60,000 nt of DNA from Nymphaea colorata (taxonomy: Eukaryota > Streptophyta > Magnoliopsida > Nymphaeales > Nymphaeaceae): positions 21,283,716-21,343,715 of the forward strand of contig NC_045144.1 of the NCBI RefSeq assembly GCF_008831285.2. The letters run 5' to 3'. Both the position numbers and the translations under genes were made by a program. The first letter of the stretch is position 1; the number at the start of each line of letters is the position of its first letter. Of the stretch, positions 1 through 10,898 are shown in pieces. A model generated the notes under the pieces. It had not been told where the DNA came from. It saw only the letters and a list, made by a program, of their open reading frames with translations, and searched no databases.

Positions 1-835
1 AAACACTTTCCTTGGAATCTGAGACTTACAATTCCTTGCAACCGCTGGCTTGGATTCTTATTCAGGCAGTAACAATATCTAGAAAATTAAATTCTTGGAA
101 AATGCATTGCAGTTAAGAACAATAAGATAAGAGGTGGAAGATGGAAAGGAAGTGATGAAGGAATTTAAGTTGCCAAAAGAAAAGGGTATCCGTATCACTT
201 TTTCCATCTTATTTAATGTTTTAGAAAAGTTATAAAGGACTAATGAACAAGGTTTGACCTTATTTGACAGTTATTCTAAAAAAGGGGTCCTTCAGAAAAT
301 ATATAAAAAAAGAACCTACATTTGAAATTAATGAATGGAAAAAAAGGATGGGAACTAATTTTTGTGGGTTTCTTAGTTGGATTTGGATTATTCAAGATCC
401 AGTTCAGCGTTCAGATCTGCACATTGAATGCTCAAGGACAACGGGTCAAGTACGGATCAATCAATGACGATATTCTCTGATCCAATAAATTATTAATTGA
501 AAACAAGTACGGATTCACTATTCCAGTTCACTTGACCCATGCCCACCCCTATTAGGAGCTTAGCATTTTCCTAAAATACCCTTGATTTTCGGATCATGGT
601 TCACGATATCAGATCTGGATCCAGCTACATGTCGGATATATCCAGTCCCGACACTCGAAATACTCAAACCATGTGTAAGATTTGAACATGGATTTCTTGA
701 TCGGGGCAGCGCAAATGGTTGGGATCCGCTCTTGGACTAAGAAAACTTGGATACAAATGAGTCGGGTTCAGGCCAGCATAGGCTAATTGAACATGTTTCC
801 TTAACAAAACATCACTAAGTGAGATTGGGTTGTGC
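1..835. other. Intergenic, decayed repeat-like sequence
   Basis: AT-rich sequence without a supportable gene. Around 380-800 there are repeated 'ggatcc'/'gatccag' words like those in several decayed repeats elsewhere in the window (for example 18.73-18.96 kb and 33.1 kb), so part of it is probably old transposon. The short reading frame at 264-467 shows no recognisable motif. Confidence 0.4.
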
Positions 836-905
836 CAAGGGGCGTAGCATAGCTGGTTGGGCAGGTTGACATATAAACAGTGTGTTGTCAGTTTGATTTC
901 GGTTA
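836..905 (+). repeat. SINE-like fragment (tRNA A-box-like)
   Basis: The stretch 'gcgtagcatagctggtt' resembles the start of a tRNA-derived SINE with a pol III A-box. The same wording recurs at 6.56 kb, 30.61 kb, 30.86 kb, 31.13 kb and 36.59 kb. No clear B-box follows here, so it is probably a truncated copy. Confidence 0.35.
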
Positions 906-1809
906 GTGCTACTTATCTGCAGTATAAACAGTGGGATCGTGACACTTTAGTTGACGGATATACCATACTCTACTTAGGTTGGATTTTTTTTTTTTCAAGT
1001 GGTGGGTTGTTGACCTCCTAATCATCCGAAACTAAGTGAGATTGGGTCCAAGTCATCGATTGGGTTGATCGGACCAGTCTTAGTTACATACTTCCTCAAA
1101 CACATTGATGCCATGTGATTCATGATAAGCATCGGAAAATGATAAGAGTATAATTGCATAATATTGCATTCAAAATTTAAGCTCATTTTTCACATATTCT
1201 AATCATATGAAGATGTTATCATCATGGATTGAAGTGCATTTGCATAAACTTATTTGAACGTGTAGATAAGCTAGTTTGCTTATAAGCCTTTTTAAAAGGT
1301 TTATATTCAAAATACAAATGAAAACTAACATATTTTAATTGAGAAAAAATAAGAAGATCCTTATTGCTTTGTTTGGGTGAACGGGGAGACCCACGACATG
1401 ACTCAAGGCCAAAGTCCCCACCCAATCCTTGTTTTTTAAGGTACAGAGTCCAGAGTCCACTTTCAGTGTTTTGGGGCGGCGCCCCTGCTATGCTTCAATT
1501 GTGTATTGGTGACTCCCCTTTTACAGCACACTGAGTTGACACCACAAGGACAGCCTCGCACCGTCTATTGTGACAATCCCCTCACAGAAGATTCTTATTG
1601 TTTTGTCTCATATTGACTCGCTGAAAGCGATGCCGACCAATACAGACAAGAAATATTCCACAAAAGTAGATGTAGTTTGGAGTTTTCAAACAATATGAGT
1701 TGCCAACGGAGTATAGAATACCAAAAAGCTCATGAAATTATTTTTGTTCTATATTGCTGCCTTAGTTGTAAGTTTGTAACTATTCAGTTCATCTTCATCT
1801 GCACCAAAG
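906..1809. other. Intergenic, nothing recognised
   Basis: No coding signal on either strand and no clear repeat ends. A GA microsatellite at about 1820-1839 lies just upstream of the next feature. Confidence 0.4.
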
Positions 1810-1875
1810 GTGAAATTAAGAGAGAGAGAGAGAGAGAGAAAGGAAGGGTACAGTAGAGGGCACTACCCTACAATT

Positions 1876-2070
1876 ATGGCAGGGAAGAGTCAATTTCTTA
1901 GATCTATGAGAACTTTTATTTATTGCAAACTAATGCTGCTATCATGTGTTGCCATCTTGGTTGTAAGGGCGCAAGTTGCAGCAGCATGTGACTGCCATGA
2001 GAACAGTTTGGTCAGTGCTGTAGTGCTGCCACCCAAATCAAAAAGTGAATCAGTTTACAAAATAATAGAG
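1876..2070 (+). pseudogene. Possible N-terminal exon of a ZIP-type metal transporter (fragment)
   Basis: An ATG at 1876 opens a 65-codon stretch that ends at a possible splice donor (gtaatt at 2071); read through, it stops at 2121. It has a hydrophobic segment (about residues 16-35, core KLMLLSCVAILVV) like a signal peptide, followed by 'ACDC' and then 'KSKSESVYKII'. Plant ZIP/IRT transporters begin with a signal peptide, a CDC-type motif and a 'KSxALKYKIIAI'-like start of the first membrane helix, so the shape fits. The seven further helices and the His-rich loop are not found downstream. A MITE begins about 60 bp later. It could be a broken ZIP copy or a chance frame with a hydrophobic start. 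Confidence 0.3.
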
Positions 2071-2133
2071 GTAATTGTTTTTTTTATCTTTGTAAATTTT
2101 AAAAGATATTTTGGTTCATGAAGATGAAAGGTT

Positions 2134-2278
2134 CGTTTGGCAAACTAAATACAATGTAATTGTTTTATGAATATGGTTCAAAATTTAGGATAGATTCATA
2201 AAACACCTTAAAAAGTGTTTTATGAATATGCTCGAGTGAATTCATGACAAAGTTACAAACTATTTCTTGTGCCAAACA
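2134..2278. mobile_element. MITE with TTTGGCA/TGCCAAA ends
   Basis: Terminal inverted repeats 'cgtttggca' (2134-2142) and 'tgccaaaca' (2270-2278) enclose an AT-rich body rich in 'cataaaaca' and 'gattcat' words. The same end and body words appear at 25.17-25.59 kb and 58.45-58.6 kb. There is no coding capacity. The class is probably a non-autonomous DNA transposon; the superfamily is not resolved. Confidence 0.55.
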
Positions 2279-2523
2279 AGTCCGAAGAGAACAATTGGAG
2301 GAAATGCTTCATAAAACTAGACACTTGAAACATCTACGCCTTCAATATGTCTTTGATTCGGATCAAAGTGTTATATGGGGACTCATTTCATCGTTGTGCG
2401 GCAATGACTTCTCTTCAGTGGCGCTTAAAGTCTCTCCTTATTAATTGGGTGGGTGGAGTTTGACCCTGCTTGTTTAAGAAGGCCGAAGACTCCACCCAAT
2501 CTCTCATCCCTTAGGGTATGAGT
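2279..2523. other. Short open frame of unknown origin
   Basis: A plus-strand frame ending at 2444 encodes a charged peptide (about 55 residues after the MITE end, for example EQLEEMLHKTRHLKHLRLQ). It has no matching start codon outside the MITE and no family I recognise. It may be a decayed exon. Confidence 0.2.
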
Positions 2524-2870
2524 AAGGGTGAACAACTGGTCGAGCCACTCGAGCTCGTCTTGCGAACAAGTTGGAGCCAAGTCATTTGCTTAATCAGTCG
2601 ACTCGAGTTCATGAGTCGACTTGTTTAAATAATCGAGTTGAGTTCGAGCTCGAGCCTTAATCGAGCTTGTCAAGCCTTAATCAAGTCGATATATTCAAAC
2701 GAGTTTACGAGTTTGTCGAGCCTTAATCGAGTCGAGCTCGAGCTCAACACGTAACTGCTGAATCGAGTTCGAGCTGCTTCTATCGAGTTATTCTCGAGCT
2801 TGAGGTTTCATTAGTCGAGTTGAGCTCAAGCTAACCGAACTCAGGCTGGACTCAACTCGTGTTCATCCCT
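2524..2870. mobile_element. MITE of the 'gagctcgagttcga' family
   Basis: Inverted ends 'agggtgaac' (from 2525) and 'gttcatccct' (to 2870) enclose a body made almost wholly of palindromic 'cgagctcgag' and 'gagtcgac' words. Related copies lie at 6633-6780, 10899-11242, 20960-21360 and 39000-39445. Short elements with 'AGGGxTGxxCAcGAGC' ends are common in plant genomes and are usually classed as hAT-like; that classification is inference here, since no clean target duplication is visible. Confidence 0.6.
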
Positions 2871-3289
2871 AGGTAAAGGGTATGCATCGTTACCTCAAGA
2901 TGCCGCTCCCACTGGTTTCAACTTGCATGTTGGTTTACACGATTTAAGATCGTCTTGACGGACCAGGAAGCCTCTCCTCATTAATGATACTGTCGATGAA
3001 AGGAAAAATTTTCCAATGAGATCTTCATTAATGGTACTTGAAGTCTCGTCCTTACACTTTCGTTTTTCTTTGATATTCAACGCACGGAGAGTCACGAGAG
3101 CATAATAAAGTTCATCGAGTAAAAGCTGGAAGTCTAAAGTTCATCGAATTCAACCAACTTATTTGGTCTTTCTACTGTTAAATTTTACCATACAAGTTAA
3201 AAGGCAATTAAACTCATTTATTCTCGATAAGAGAAGAGAAAGAAAAAAGAAAGTGACCACTGAAGGCACAACTTGATTGCTCTTAGGGG
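2871..3289. other. Intergenic, nothing recognised
   Basis: No gene or repeat ends supported. The minus-strand frame at 2895-3095 has no recognisable motif. Confidence 0.35.
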
Positions 3290-3440
3290 AGAGAAGTTAG
3301 GAATTTTTAGTTGCATCAGTCAAACTATAGTTTCAAAATTTTAAAAGGAGTTGAAATAAAATTTTTTAAATTGTTCATGTAGGTTAAAGTTGAATTTTTA
3401 AAATTTACATGTAAGTTTTTTAAAATCTGAGGCCGGCCAA
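3290..3440. mobile_element. Degenerate hAT-type MITE ('agtttcaaaattttnannaggag' body)
   Basis: The body contains 'ctatagtttcaaaatttt', 'aggagttgaaat' and 'tttacatgtaagtttttt'. This signature is shared by copies at 16.94 kb, 23.95 kb, 27.3 kb, 28.8 kb, 38.6 kb, 57.85 kb and 59.88 kb. The ends are eroded. Confidence 0.5.
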
Positions 3441-3689
3441 CTTCATTGCTCTTGTACAAAAGCTTTGTTTAGATATGATAAATCTATTCTAGACACTTTT
3501 TAAACATTTTTTCAATTACAAATTTGTTGATAATATTTACTAAATCCAATCAAATGGACTTCTTATTTTTTTTTTTCCTGACAAGAAAATGTTACTTTAG
3601 TTGTAAGAATCCTATTCTTTGATTTGAATATTTCCTCTCTAATTGTGACAATCTCAATTATAGGTGTTGTTTGCCACTTATGTATCTAT

Positions 3690-3895
3690 TTTAGGTAGTA
3701 ACAGGTTGCTTAACTCAAATGACATAGTGCACCTGGGCAGTAAGGTAGTTCACATTCAAGAGGTTTGAGGTTCGAATCTTACAGCTCTTACATGAATTTC
3801 GAGTAGAATGGTGTACCATAGGTTTTAACCCTTAAAGTCACGAGGGTGTGACCTTCAGAGTTTTATTTAGAACTCCGTTTTCCATAAAAAAAAAA
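3690..3895 (+). mobile_element. tRNA-derived SINE candidate
   Basis: A perfect pol III B-box-type word 'ggttcgaatc' lies at about 3770-3779. Some 50-70 bp before it is a tRNA-like start ('ggttgcttaactcaaatg'). About 110 bp after it the segment ends in an A-rich tail (aaaaaaaaaa at about 3886-3895). This is the layout of a plant SINE of about 200 bp. Target duplications were not resolved. Confidence 0.5.
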
Positions 3896-4600
3896 CATTT
3901 AAAAAAGGCTTGTTTTGGAGATGAGTTTAGCAATTAAAAAAGAAAAAGTGGTTTTTGATTGGGATTTGGATATACGGTGGTTTGGTTCAGATGTATGTGG
4001 GTTTGGAGGTAGATTTGGATCCAAAAATGAGTGTGGATTTGGACAAACTTTGGAATCGGGTCCAAATGATCGGGCACCCAGACATGGGGAATTGGAGATG
4101 GACAATTCTGGTGGGCCGGGTTGGGTCTGACATACGACTATGGTCCAGGTTAAGGGTCCGGTCTGAGTTTTGGGGGACCCAGATCCAGGTAGAGTTCCAA
4201 AGTTTTCCGTACTCTGACAGGAGAGGCGACAAAAAAAATTATGTAAAAGCATTTATCGCCCTATTAAATTCCAGGGTGAGGCCGGCATTAATTTTTTTCA
4301 GTGCTTTTTCATTATTTTTATTTTAAAAAAACTGGAGATTCTTAAATATTTCGGACTGGGTTCGGTTTAAGCACTTGCTGAATCCAACCTGCTTGGATCA
4401 CCCTTAATCAGAAATTTGAACTCGGATCCAAATCTCAGACTTAGAGTTTTTTAAACCCGAATCTGAATTTGATGCACATAAGGTCCGGAATTTACATGTT
4501 GGTGAGTAGGAATGCCGTTGGATCTCAAATTCAGTTAGAAAACTGGATAAAAAAAGTCAGCTCGGATCGCTAAAAATCTGGTAAGGTTGGTCTGACTCGC
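3896..4600. other. Decayed repeat region with overlapping spurious frames
   Basis: Repeated 'ggatttggat', 'ggtccgg' and 'ggatcc' words on both strands suggest an old repeat. Several overlapping frames (3899-4326) arise from this biased composition. None has a recognisable domain. Confidence 0.35.
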
Positions 4601-4611
4601 TGGTTTTGCTA

Positions 4612-4850
4612 GAGTGATTTACATTATGGTTATTTTAAATTTTAACTGGGTAGACGAGTCAACTCACCAACCTGATGACCCATTCATCTGCGGATCCGAG
4701 TTTTCTGGCTACAAGTCAAGGTTGAACCGATTTGTTCGATCCAACTATAGTGATTTATGTTATGGTTATTTTAAAACTCGATCGAGTCGATGAGTCAACT
4801 TGCCAAACTGGTGATCCGTTCATATGCGGATCCGAGTTTTAGTGGTGGGT
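4612..4850. repeat. Two tandem copies of a ~136-bp unit (transposon debris)
   Basis: The words 'gtgattta..ttatggttattttaaa', 'gagtcaact..ccaa' and 'atctgcggatccgagtttt' occur twice, the second copy shifted by 136 bp (starts at 4614 and 4750). The wording matches the inside of the 'catagttgg' elements at 25.6 kb and 35.4 kb, so this is probably an internally duplicated relic of that family. Confidence 0.5.
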
Positions 4851-5045
4851 TTGGTAACTATGAGTTACATACAAATTAACAACGGATTTGTGACACTTTT
4901 ACTGATATATTTTTAATTTATTACATCCGACACACAACAACATATTTCATATAATTCTCCATGACAACATTTATAGTCGTTGACATAGTTTTAAAACAAG
5001 AACATCGATCATGCAAACTTATATATCATTCCAAAAAAGTACGAA

Positions 5046-5337
5046 TTAAATAGAAGAATTAGACGTTAATGGTGGGGGCGGCGTGGATGAAGGCCACAGA
5101 ATTAAATTATTTATGTTCAGGTGAACGTTGCGGGCAGCAGCGGCGATTTCTGCCTGGAATCGGGCGGCGCTGCCGGGAAGTAGCCGTTGGGAATCTTCGG
5201 GGACGATGGCCCGCCGGTCAGTGACCGGCACTCTTGACAGAAGAAGATTCCCAGCTCGAGGGGGATGTCTGCCTCGGGCCCAGTTCGGATCTCCAACCCG
5301 TTGGACCCGATTCCACTCCTACCTTACAATGCAATAA
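5046..5337. other. GC-rich island, origin unknown
   Basis: This stretch is clearly more GC-rich than its surroundings and has open frames on both strands, for example a minus-strand frame containing FQAEIAAAARNVHL. I see no recognisable domain. It could be a decayed terminal exon or captured gene sequence. Confidence 0.25.
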
Positions 5338-6557
5338 TTTATCTTTGGATCTCAATCATAAAAGCAGTATTTTTATTTTAATAATATAAATTTGTTTGAA
5401 AATTTTCATGTTTCAAGAAGATTTAAATAAAAAATTTAAATTTAAGTATTTATTTCTTGTAATTTACGTGTCAAATTTTATTTTAATCACGTCGAACTAT
5501 CTGTTTTCATTTTAAAAAATGGAACGGTTGCACCAGCAACGCCAACCAGAATTATTTTTATTATTTTGCAAAAATTATTCAATCTAACAATCTTTTTATA
5601 ATTAACTGATACTCTCTAAAAAGAAAATTTGGTGAATACCAACCACCAAACTTCACCAGAACATCTCCAATTAAAAAAAAAAAACTCATCAATATCGACC
5701 AAGATGTTCATTTTTAATTTGAAATTAATAAAAAAGACGTTTAAAAAAATAAAAATCGGTGCGATACATAATCGCTTCGTCTGGATCCACTGAGGACAGT
5801 GGCAGAGGCCGGAGAGCCTTTATTTTGAAAAGAGAAAACACGTGAGGCCCGTTTCTGAAATTATTGGGGAATGATGAGCCCCTCCGCCAAATATTTTCCC
5901 CTCTCAACTTTTTACCATAAAGACGCGGTAAAAATGATTAAACTACGGCGCCTATGACAAAAACAAACAGTAAAAAAAAAAAAGAAAATAACTCCGCGTG
6001 ACAAGGGAGGGAGGGAGGGAATTTTTTCTGGCGCGAACTACAAGAAGTTTCGCCTCAAAAGTCGCGCCACAATGGGCTGTCGACCATTCAGACCTAGCAC
6101 TCGGCCAAGACCGAATCGAGACGCGGAGGTGCGACTCAGGTGTATCGGATCGGATTTAAATCGAACCGAATCGAACGTATAAATTTATGGGTGTAACTGC
6201 CTACCAAATTCTATTTACTAATTTAGATTTGGTAAATTTGATACATAAATAGAACGGCCACAACCAAACTCTGAATCTTTGTTGGTCTTTTTTTTAGTAG
6301 AATAGACCGCTCGTAGACAATTTAATATTACTTTTACCAACCCTAACAACTTCAACATTTGAATAGAATAAAAAAAAATTCCCAAAAAAAATATGATCCC
6401 TTGTTAAAATTAATCGACTAAAAATTAATAAACATGTAAAATTTAAAACATAAGAAAAATAGTTAAAATATTGTGCATGGCAATCTTAAATGAGCTGCTG
6501 AGCTGCCGATTAAAATCGTTTTGCTATTCAATCCTTTCATTTCATAAACTTAGGTTG
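5338..6557. other. Intergenic, AT-rich, nothing recognised
   Basis: Mostly AT-rich with poly-A/T runs. At 6120-6180 there are words such as 'ggtgcgactcagg' and 'ggatcggattt' that also occur in other repeats of the window (40.2 kb). No coding signal. Confidence 0.35.
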
Positions 6558-6632
6558 CATGTTTTGAGGAGTGTAGCATAATTGGTTTAGTTGATTAGCA
6601 GATTAGTGAAAGCACGATCGATCTTTAAGTCT
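6558..6632 (+). repeat. SINE-like fragment (A-box-like)
   Basis: 'gaggagtgtagcataattgg' matches the start of the SINE-like copies at 836 and 30.61 kb. It is truncated by the following MITE. Confidence 0.3.
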
Positions 6633-6780
6633 AGGGCTGCTTGACTCTTATTCGTTTGATAAACGAGTCGAGCTTTAACTAATGAAATCGAACTCAAGTC
6701 GAGGTTGAGCCGAGTTTAAGTTCCTTTCAAAACAAACGAACCTAATTTGAGCTGGCTCAACTCGACTCGTGAACAGCCCT
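6633..6780. mobile_element. Short MITE of the 'gagctcgag' family
   Basis: Ends 'agggctg' (6633) and 'cagccct' (to 6780) are inverted. The body carries 'aacgagtcgagc', 'gagttgagcc' and 'ctcgactcgtgaacagccct' words. Confidence 0.55.
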
Positions 6781-6784
6781 ACGA

Positions 6785-8200
6785 ATTAGGACACTAATCT
6801 TACAAAATGCATGAGTTTGTTACCACATTAACCGATACGATCCGTATTAACCGATACGAGTTGCTCTCTAAAAAAAACTATTAGTTAATTTTCAGAAAAT
6901 AATATTAAAAGATTTTACTCGATCACTTGACAAACGCCGTTCAATCACGAAAAGCAAGACAACGTCAGCACGGGGGGAGTGGTTAGATGAGCGTCAGAAA
7001 GACATCGAGACCGTCCACGTAGGAGACGAGGAAAGCATCCGAGCCGTCCGGTGCCCGTCCGGCAGGAGCAGAGGCCGGGCCCCGGCGGTGCCTTCTGACC
7101 GTTTCCTCCCCAGAGAAAAAGCTGAACGAGGAGGAATATGTGATCCCCGATTCCTCACCACTTCTTCACACATCGCTTTCTTTTAATTATGTCATCCACC
7201 AGAAAGAGATCCAGAGAGAGCGAGCGTTCAGTTGGTGGGAAATTTCATCGCGTCCCCTGAAAAGATTCCTTCATGACGCCAATTTTTTCCGACCAAAAGT
7301 CACGAACTAGGAATTTTTATTTAGAGATTGTAGAATTTATGCATTTTTCCACTGGCGAGACGCCGGTAGCCGCCGGCACGGCGCCGGCCGGACGATGGTT
7401 GTGAGGTCATTGGTGAGCACAGGCGGCAAAAGCGAAAAGCGAGGGAAGAGTTGGGATTGGATGTAATGAATGTGCCTACGTTAGTGTAATGAATATAATT
7501 TATATGAGATAATGAGAGAGCATTTATCATGCACCATAAGTGCCAACATTACCGGCCATCTTATCCTTATTTAATCGGAAATTTTTTATTTTTAGCACTA
7601 TGTATAATGCATACAAAACCTTGGCGGCATATTGTTACTGAGTTTCATGTTTTTTACATGTAAAGAACATAAAAGAATGTTAGCCACAGTCTTCTTTCAA
7701 CATTTCATTCTATTATTAAGGCATATCACTATTTTTTTTTTGTTACTCAAAGTAACAACCAAGGTATGCTCCAAATTCCCATTTGACAGTTACTAAGACA
7801 AGTGTGATTTCATGTTAATAAATCACTGAGGACTCGCCGGAGCATGACGTGCCATTGGCCGGAAACCTTCACCAACGTGGTGTTTCTGACAGGTCGCCGG
7901 TCGCACAGTGGTCAATCGTCGTGTCCAGTCCCCAAGACTGACCTCTTTCTCTCTCTATTGGTTCTCTCTCTACTGTAATACCCGCATTACTGTATTGCGG
8001 CAGAACACCTTCTTTGGTTAATCAATTATTATTAAGCAGTTTTTACTCATTTCATTCCACGCCCTTTCTCATTTTTTTATTACTAGAGATGGAGTAGGGA
8101 GATGAAAAGAAGGGCGCACAAACAAACGGTCGAGAGAGAGATCGTGGCTCCGCCGCTGGCGCGCAGCGGCCACAGTCTTTACTTCTTGTCAGCACCGCAT
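6785..8200. other. Intergenic region upstream of the glucanase
   Basis: Alternates between GC-rich patches (6970-7130, 7360-7400, 7840-7930) and AT-rich sequence. I could not assign any frame to a family. The GC-rich patches may be eroded gene pieces. The last few hundred bases presumably hold the glucanase promoter. Confidence 0.35.
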
Positions 8201-8235
8201 CGAGTCGTGGGCCCGTTTCCAGTTTTCAAGTCCAG

Positions 8236-8455
8236 TACTAAATAATCCCTTCCCCACCTCCCTCCGCCATTATTTTGCTCCCCACTGAACCCTAGACTCC
8301 CCCTCCCCACTCCCCCCACTTCCTCACGTTCCCCCTCTTCTGCGTCTTCCCTCTTCCGCTCTTTGTGGGGAGAGGGAAAACAGAGAGAAAAAAGGCAGGA
8401 TTCTGGTGTATTGTATAAAGGAGGAAGAGGAGTGGTGGTTCAGCAGGTTTGCAGG
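8236..8455 (+). promoter_or_regulatory. Probable core promoter/5' leader of the glucanase
   Basis: A TATA-like 'actaaataat' lies near 8237-8246, about 210 bp before the start codon. It is followed by a C/T-rich tract (8248-8350) of the kind seen in plant 5' leaders. A second TATA-like word 'tataaag' at 8414-8420 is only about 40 bp from the ATG and is less likely to be the one used. Confidence 0.3.
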
Positions 8456-10353
8456 ATGGAGTTGAGCATGGTTGGTCGCTGCATTTTGGTCTTCTGCTTC
8501 TGTGCTTGCTTGTCTTCTCTTACAGGTAAAAATGGTGGTGTTTAGAAGTTGGTGGTCTCTCTTATCTCTGTGTTTTTTCCTTGGTTTTTGTGCTTTTCTT
8601 CTTCTTGGACAATGTGTGAGGCTCATGAATGTGGGGAACCATGGCAGGGGCGGGAGCAACTGGTTCGGTGGGAGTGAACTACGGACGGATCGCCAACGAC
8701 CTGCCCTCGGCAGTGAAGGTGGTGGAGCTCCTCAAGAGCCAGGGCATCAGCAAGGTGAAGCTCTACGACACCGACCCCACCGTGCTGCACGCGTTCAGCG
8801 GCAGCGGCATCAAGGTCATCGTCGCTCTCCCCAACGAGCAGCTCTCGGAAGTGTCCGCCTCCTCCTCGGCGGCCTACTCGTGGGTGCAGAAGAACGTGGC
8901 GGCCTACCTCCCGGGGACACAGATCTCCGCCATCGCCGTCGGCAATGAGGTGTTCGTCGACCCCCACAACACGACGGACTACCTGGTGCCCGCCATGATG
9001 AACGTGCACACCGCGCTCACGAAGCTCGACCTCGACCGCGACATCAAGATCTCATCCCCCATCGCGCTCAGCGCGCTGCAGGCGTCCTACCCTTCGTCTG
9101 CCGGCGCGTTTCGCGGCGACCTCGTCGAGCGGGCGGTGAAGCCCATGCTCGAGTTTCTGAGGCAGACCGGGTCCTTCCTCATGGTGAACGCCTACCCCTT
9201 CTTCGCCTACAAGGACAATGCGGACGTCATCTCCCTCGACTACGCGCTCTTCCGCCCGAACCCCGGTGTCGTCGACGCGGGCAACGGCCTCCGCTACACG
9301 AACCTCTTCGACGCGCAGATCGACGCGGTGTTCGCGGCCATGTCCGCCCTGAAGTACAGCGACCTGAACATAATGGTTTCGGAGACGGGCTGGCCCTCCG
9401 AGGGCGACTCCGGCGAGACGGGCGCGAGCAAGGACAACGCGGCGGCCTACAACGGCAACCTCGTGCGCCGCGTGCTCACCGGCGCCGGCACCCCGCTGAG
9501 GCCGCAGGCCGCGCTGGACGTCTACCTGTTCGCGCTGTTCAACGAGAACAAGAAGAACGGGCCGGCGTCGGAGAGGAACTACGGTCTCTTCTACCCGAAC
9601 GAAGAGAAAGTGTACGACATCCCGCTGACGCCGGAGGGGCTGAAGCAGCACTCTGCAGAAGAGCCGCCGGTGAGCGGCGCCGGCGGCGGGATGACGGTGC
9701 CGGTGGAGGGGCCGGGGGTGGTGGTGAGGAGCTCGTCGCCGTCGGAGTCGCTGCACGGGCAGACGTGGTGCGTGGCGAACGAGAGGTCCGGGAAGGAGCG
9801 GCTGCAGGAGGCGCTGGACTACGCCTGCGGGGAGGGAGGGGCTGACTGCTCCCAGATCCAGCCGGGCTCCAGCTGCTTCCAGCCGGACTCGCTCCTGGCC
9901 CACGCGTCCTACGCCTTCAACAGCTACTACCAGCGCCACAGCCGTGGCTTCGGCACCTGCGACTTCAGGGGCGCCGCTTACGTCGTCACTCAGCCTCCCA
10001 GTAAGCGCCACTCTCCAGCACCGCTGCAACGAGCCGAGTCTAGTTCGACTCAACTCAGAAAACTTAACGAGTCGAGTCGAGCTGGCCTCAAACGAGATTC
10101 GATTCTTGGTATCGGATCTTATGTGGGAGTACGGAACCGTCTCGTCTGGTTCTGTCCTTTTCATGTTATTATTGCAAAGGGAAAGGAAAAGATGGCCGGG
10201 TCGTATCGGATCCTATGCCGGAGTACGAACCCCTTTCGGCCGGTTCGGACGGGTTTTCTTTTCCGTGGATTTATTGTTTGTTTGTTAGTTAATAAATGCG
10301 CTTTTTCCCTTTTTGCAGGGTTTGGAAACTGCGTCTTCCCCACGGGGTCCTGA
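8456..10353 (+). CDS. Glucan endo-1,3-beta-glucosidase (GH17) with C-terminal X8/CBM43 domain
   Basis: Hydrolyses internal 1,3-beta-glucosidic bonds of callose and related wall glucans; secreted. Exons: 8456-8525, 8648-10000, 10319-10353 (485 aa). The introns (122 and 318 bp) have GT-AG ends and are both in phase 1. The ATG at 8456 gives a signal peptide (core CILVFCFCACLSSL); a later in-frame ATG at 8629 lies inside intron 1 and would lose it. GH17 domain about residues 31-350 (VGVNYGR at 31-37). The acid/base Glu is E124 in AVGNEV and the nucleophile is E269 in VSETGWPS. A Gly/Pro/Val/Ser linker (351-396) leads to an X8 domain (397-480) with six cysteines; the last (GNC) comes from exon 3. 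The protein ends soon after, with no hydrophobic tail, so a GPI anchor is unlikely. Exon 2 is strikingly GC-rich against its surroundings. It resembles the plant E13-type 2/3/12/13 group. Confidence 0.95.
10021..10300 (+). repeat. Repeat debris inside glucanase intron 2
   Basis: Positions 10030-10095 carry 'gagccgagtc', 'cgagtcgagtcgagctgg' and related words of the 'gagctcgag' MITE family. After this a unit starting 'gtatcggatc' (10109) recurs at 10203 (period 94) with the shared words 'ggagtacg' and 'ggttc'. The intron is therefore partly made of repeat sequence, yet it has no stop codon in the gene's frame. Confidence 0.5.
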
Positions 10354-10598
10354 GCGAAGCGTGGAGGAGAGAGAAAAGAGGGAATATTTAATTTCTCTTT
10401 TTTTTTTTTTAAATTAATTTCATATGTACTTATGTGTTAATGGGGGGCTGCTGCTTACTGTATATTTTTGGACTATGAATTTTCTGCACTTTTAGGGTTT
10501 CACTGTCTTTGTTCTTATTTTTGAGTTTTTTTTTTAATATTATAAATAGAGGAGAAAAAGTTAGTGCTCTTCCTGCTGCCTTCGTGTGGAGTGACTTG

Positions 10599-10635
<37 letters not shown>

Positions 10636-10898
10636 TTACACATGACGACTAAGAACATGACAATTTTCTGAGGAGCTAATGGAATAGCACCTATACACCA
10701 CCTATAAAAATACAAATTTCAATGAAAAATCATATCACATGAACTGTTGTTCATTAGCTCCATCAGTCGGTTTAGATCTCACTCATTACAGGTTTATGAG
10801 ATTAAAAGATGATTCCTGATGAGCTTAATTCACTCATCACAGGTTTATGGGTGGTGCTGTTGTGGTTTATGAAACAAACTTGTTTTCGGTGTTTTTGT
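10354..10898 (+). other. 3' flank of the glucanase
   Basis: Presumed 3' untranslated region followed by intergenic sequence. It includes a long poly-T run (10399-10410) and a hexamer repeat. No convincing AATAAA signal was seen in the first 150 bases. Confidence 0.4.
10599..10636 (+). repeat. (CGTGTT)n hexanucleotide microsatellite
   Basis: Six consecutive copies of the hexamer cgtgtt lie about 250 bp downstream of the glucanase stop codon. Confidence 0.9.

Noticed and set aside
3770-3780. tRNA gene
   Set aside because: The B-box is good but no acceptor stem or full cloverleaf can be formed; an A-rich tail points to a SINE.
3899-4326. Four overlapping frames of 71-123 codons
   Set aside because: They overlap on both strands in repeat-like sequence with biased composition and have no domain.
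8629-8647. ATG at 8629 as start of the glucanase
   Set aside because: It lies in intron 1. The upstream ATG at 8456 joined by a GT-AG splice supplies a proper signal peptide in the right phase.
9052-10164. 370-codon minus-strand frame opposite the glucanase
   Set aside because: Antisense shadow of a very GC-rich exon; Arg/Val/His-rich and without any domain.
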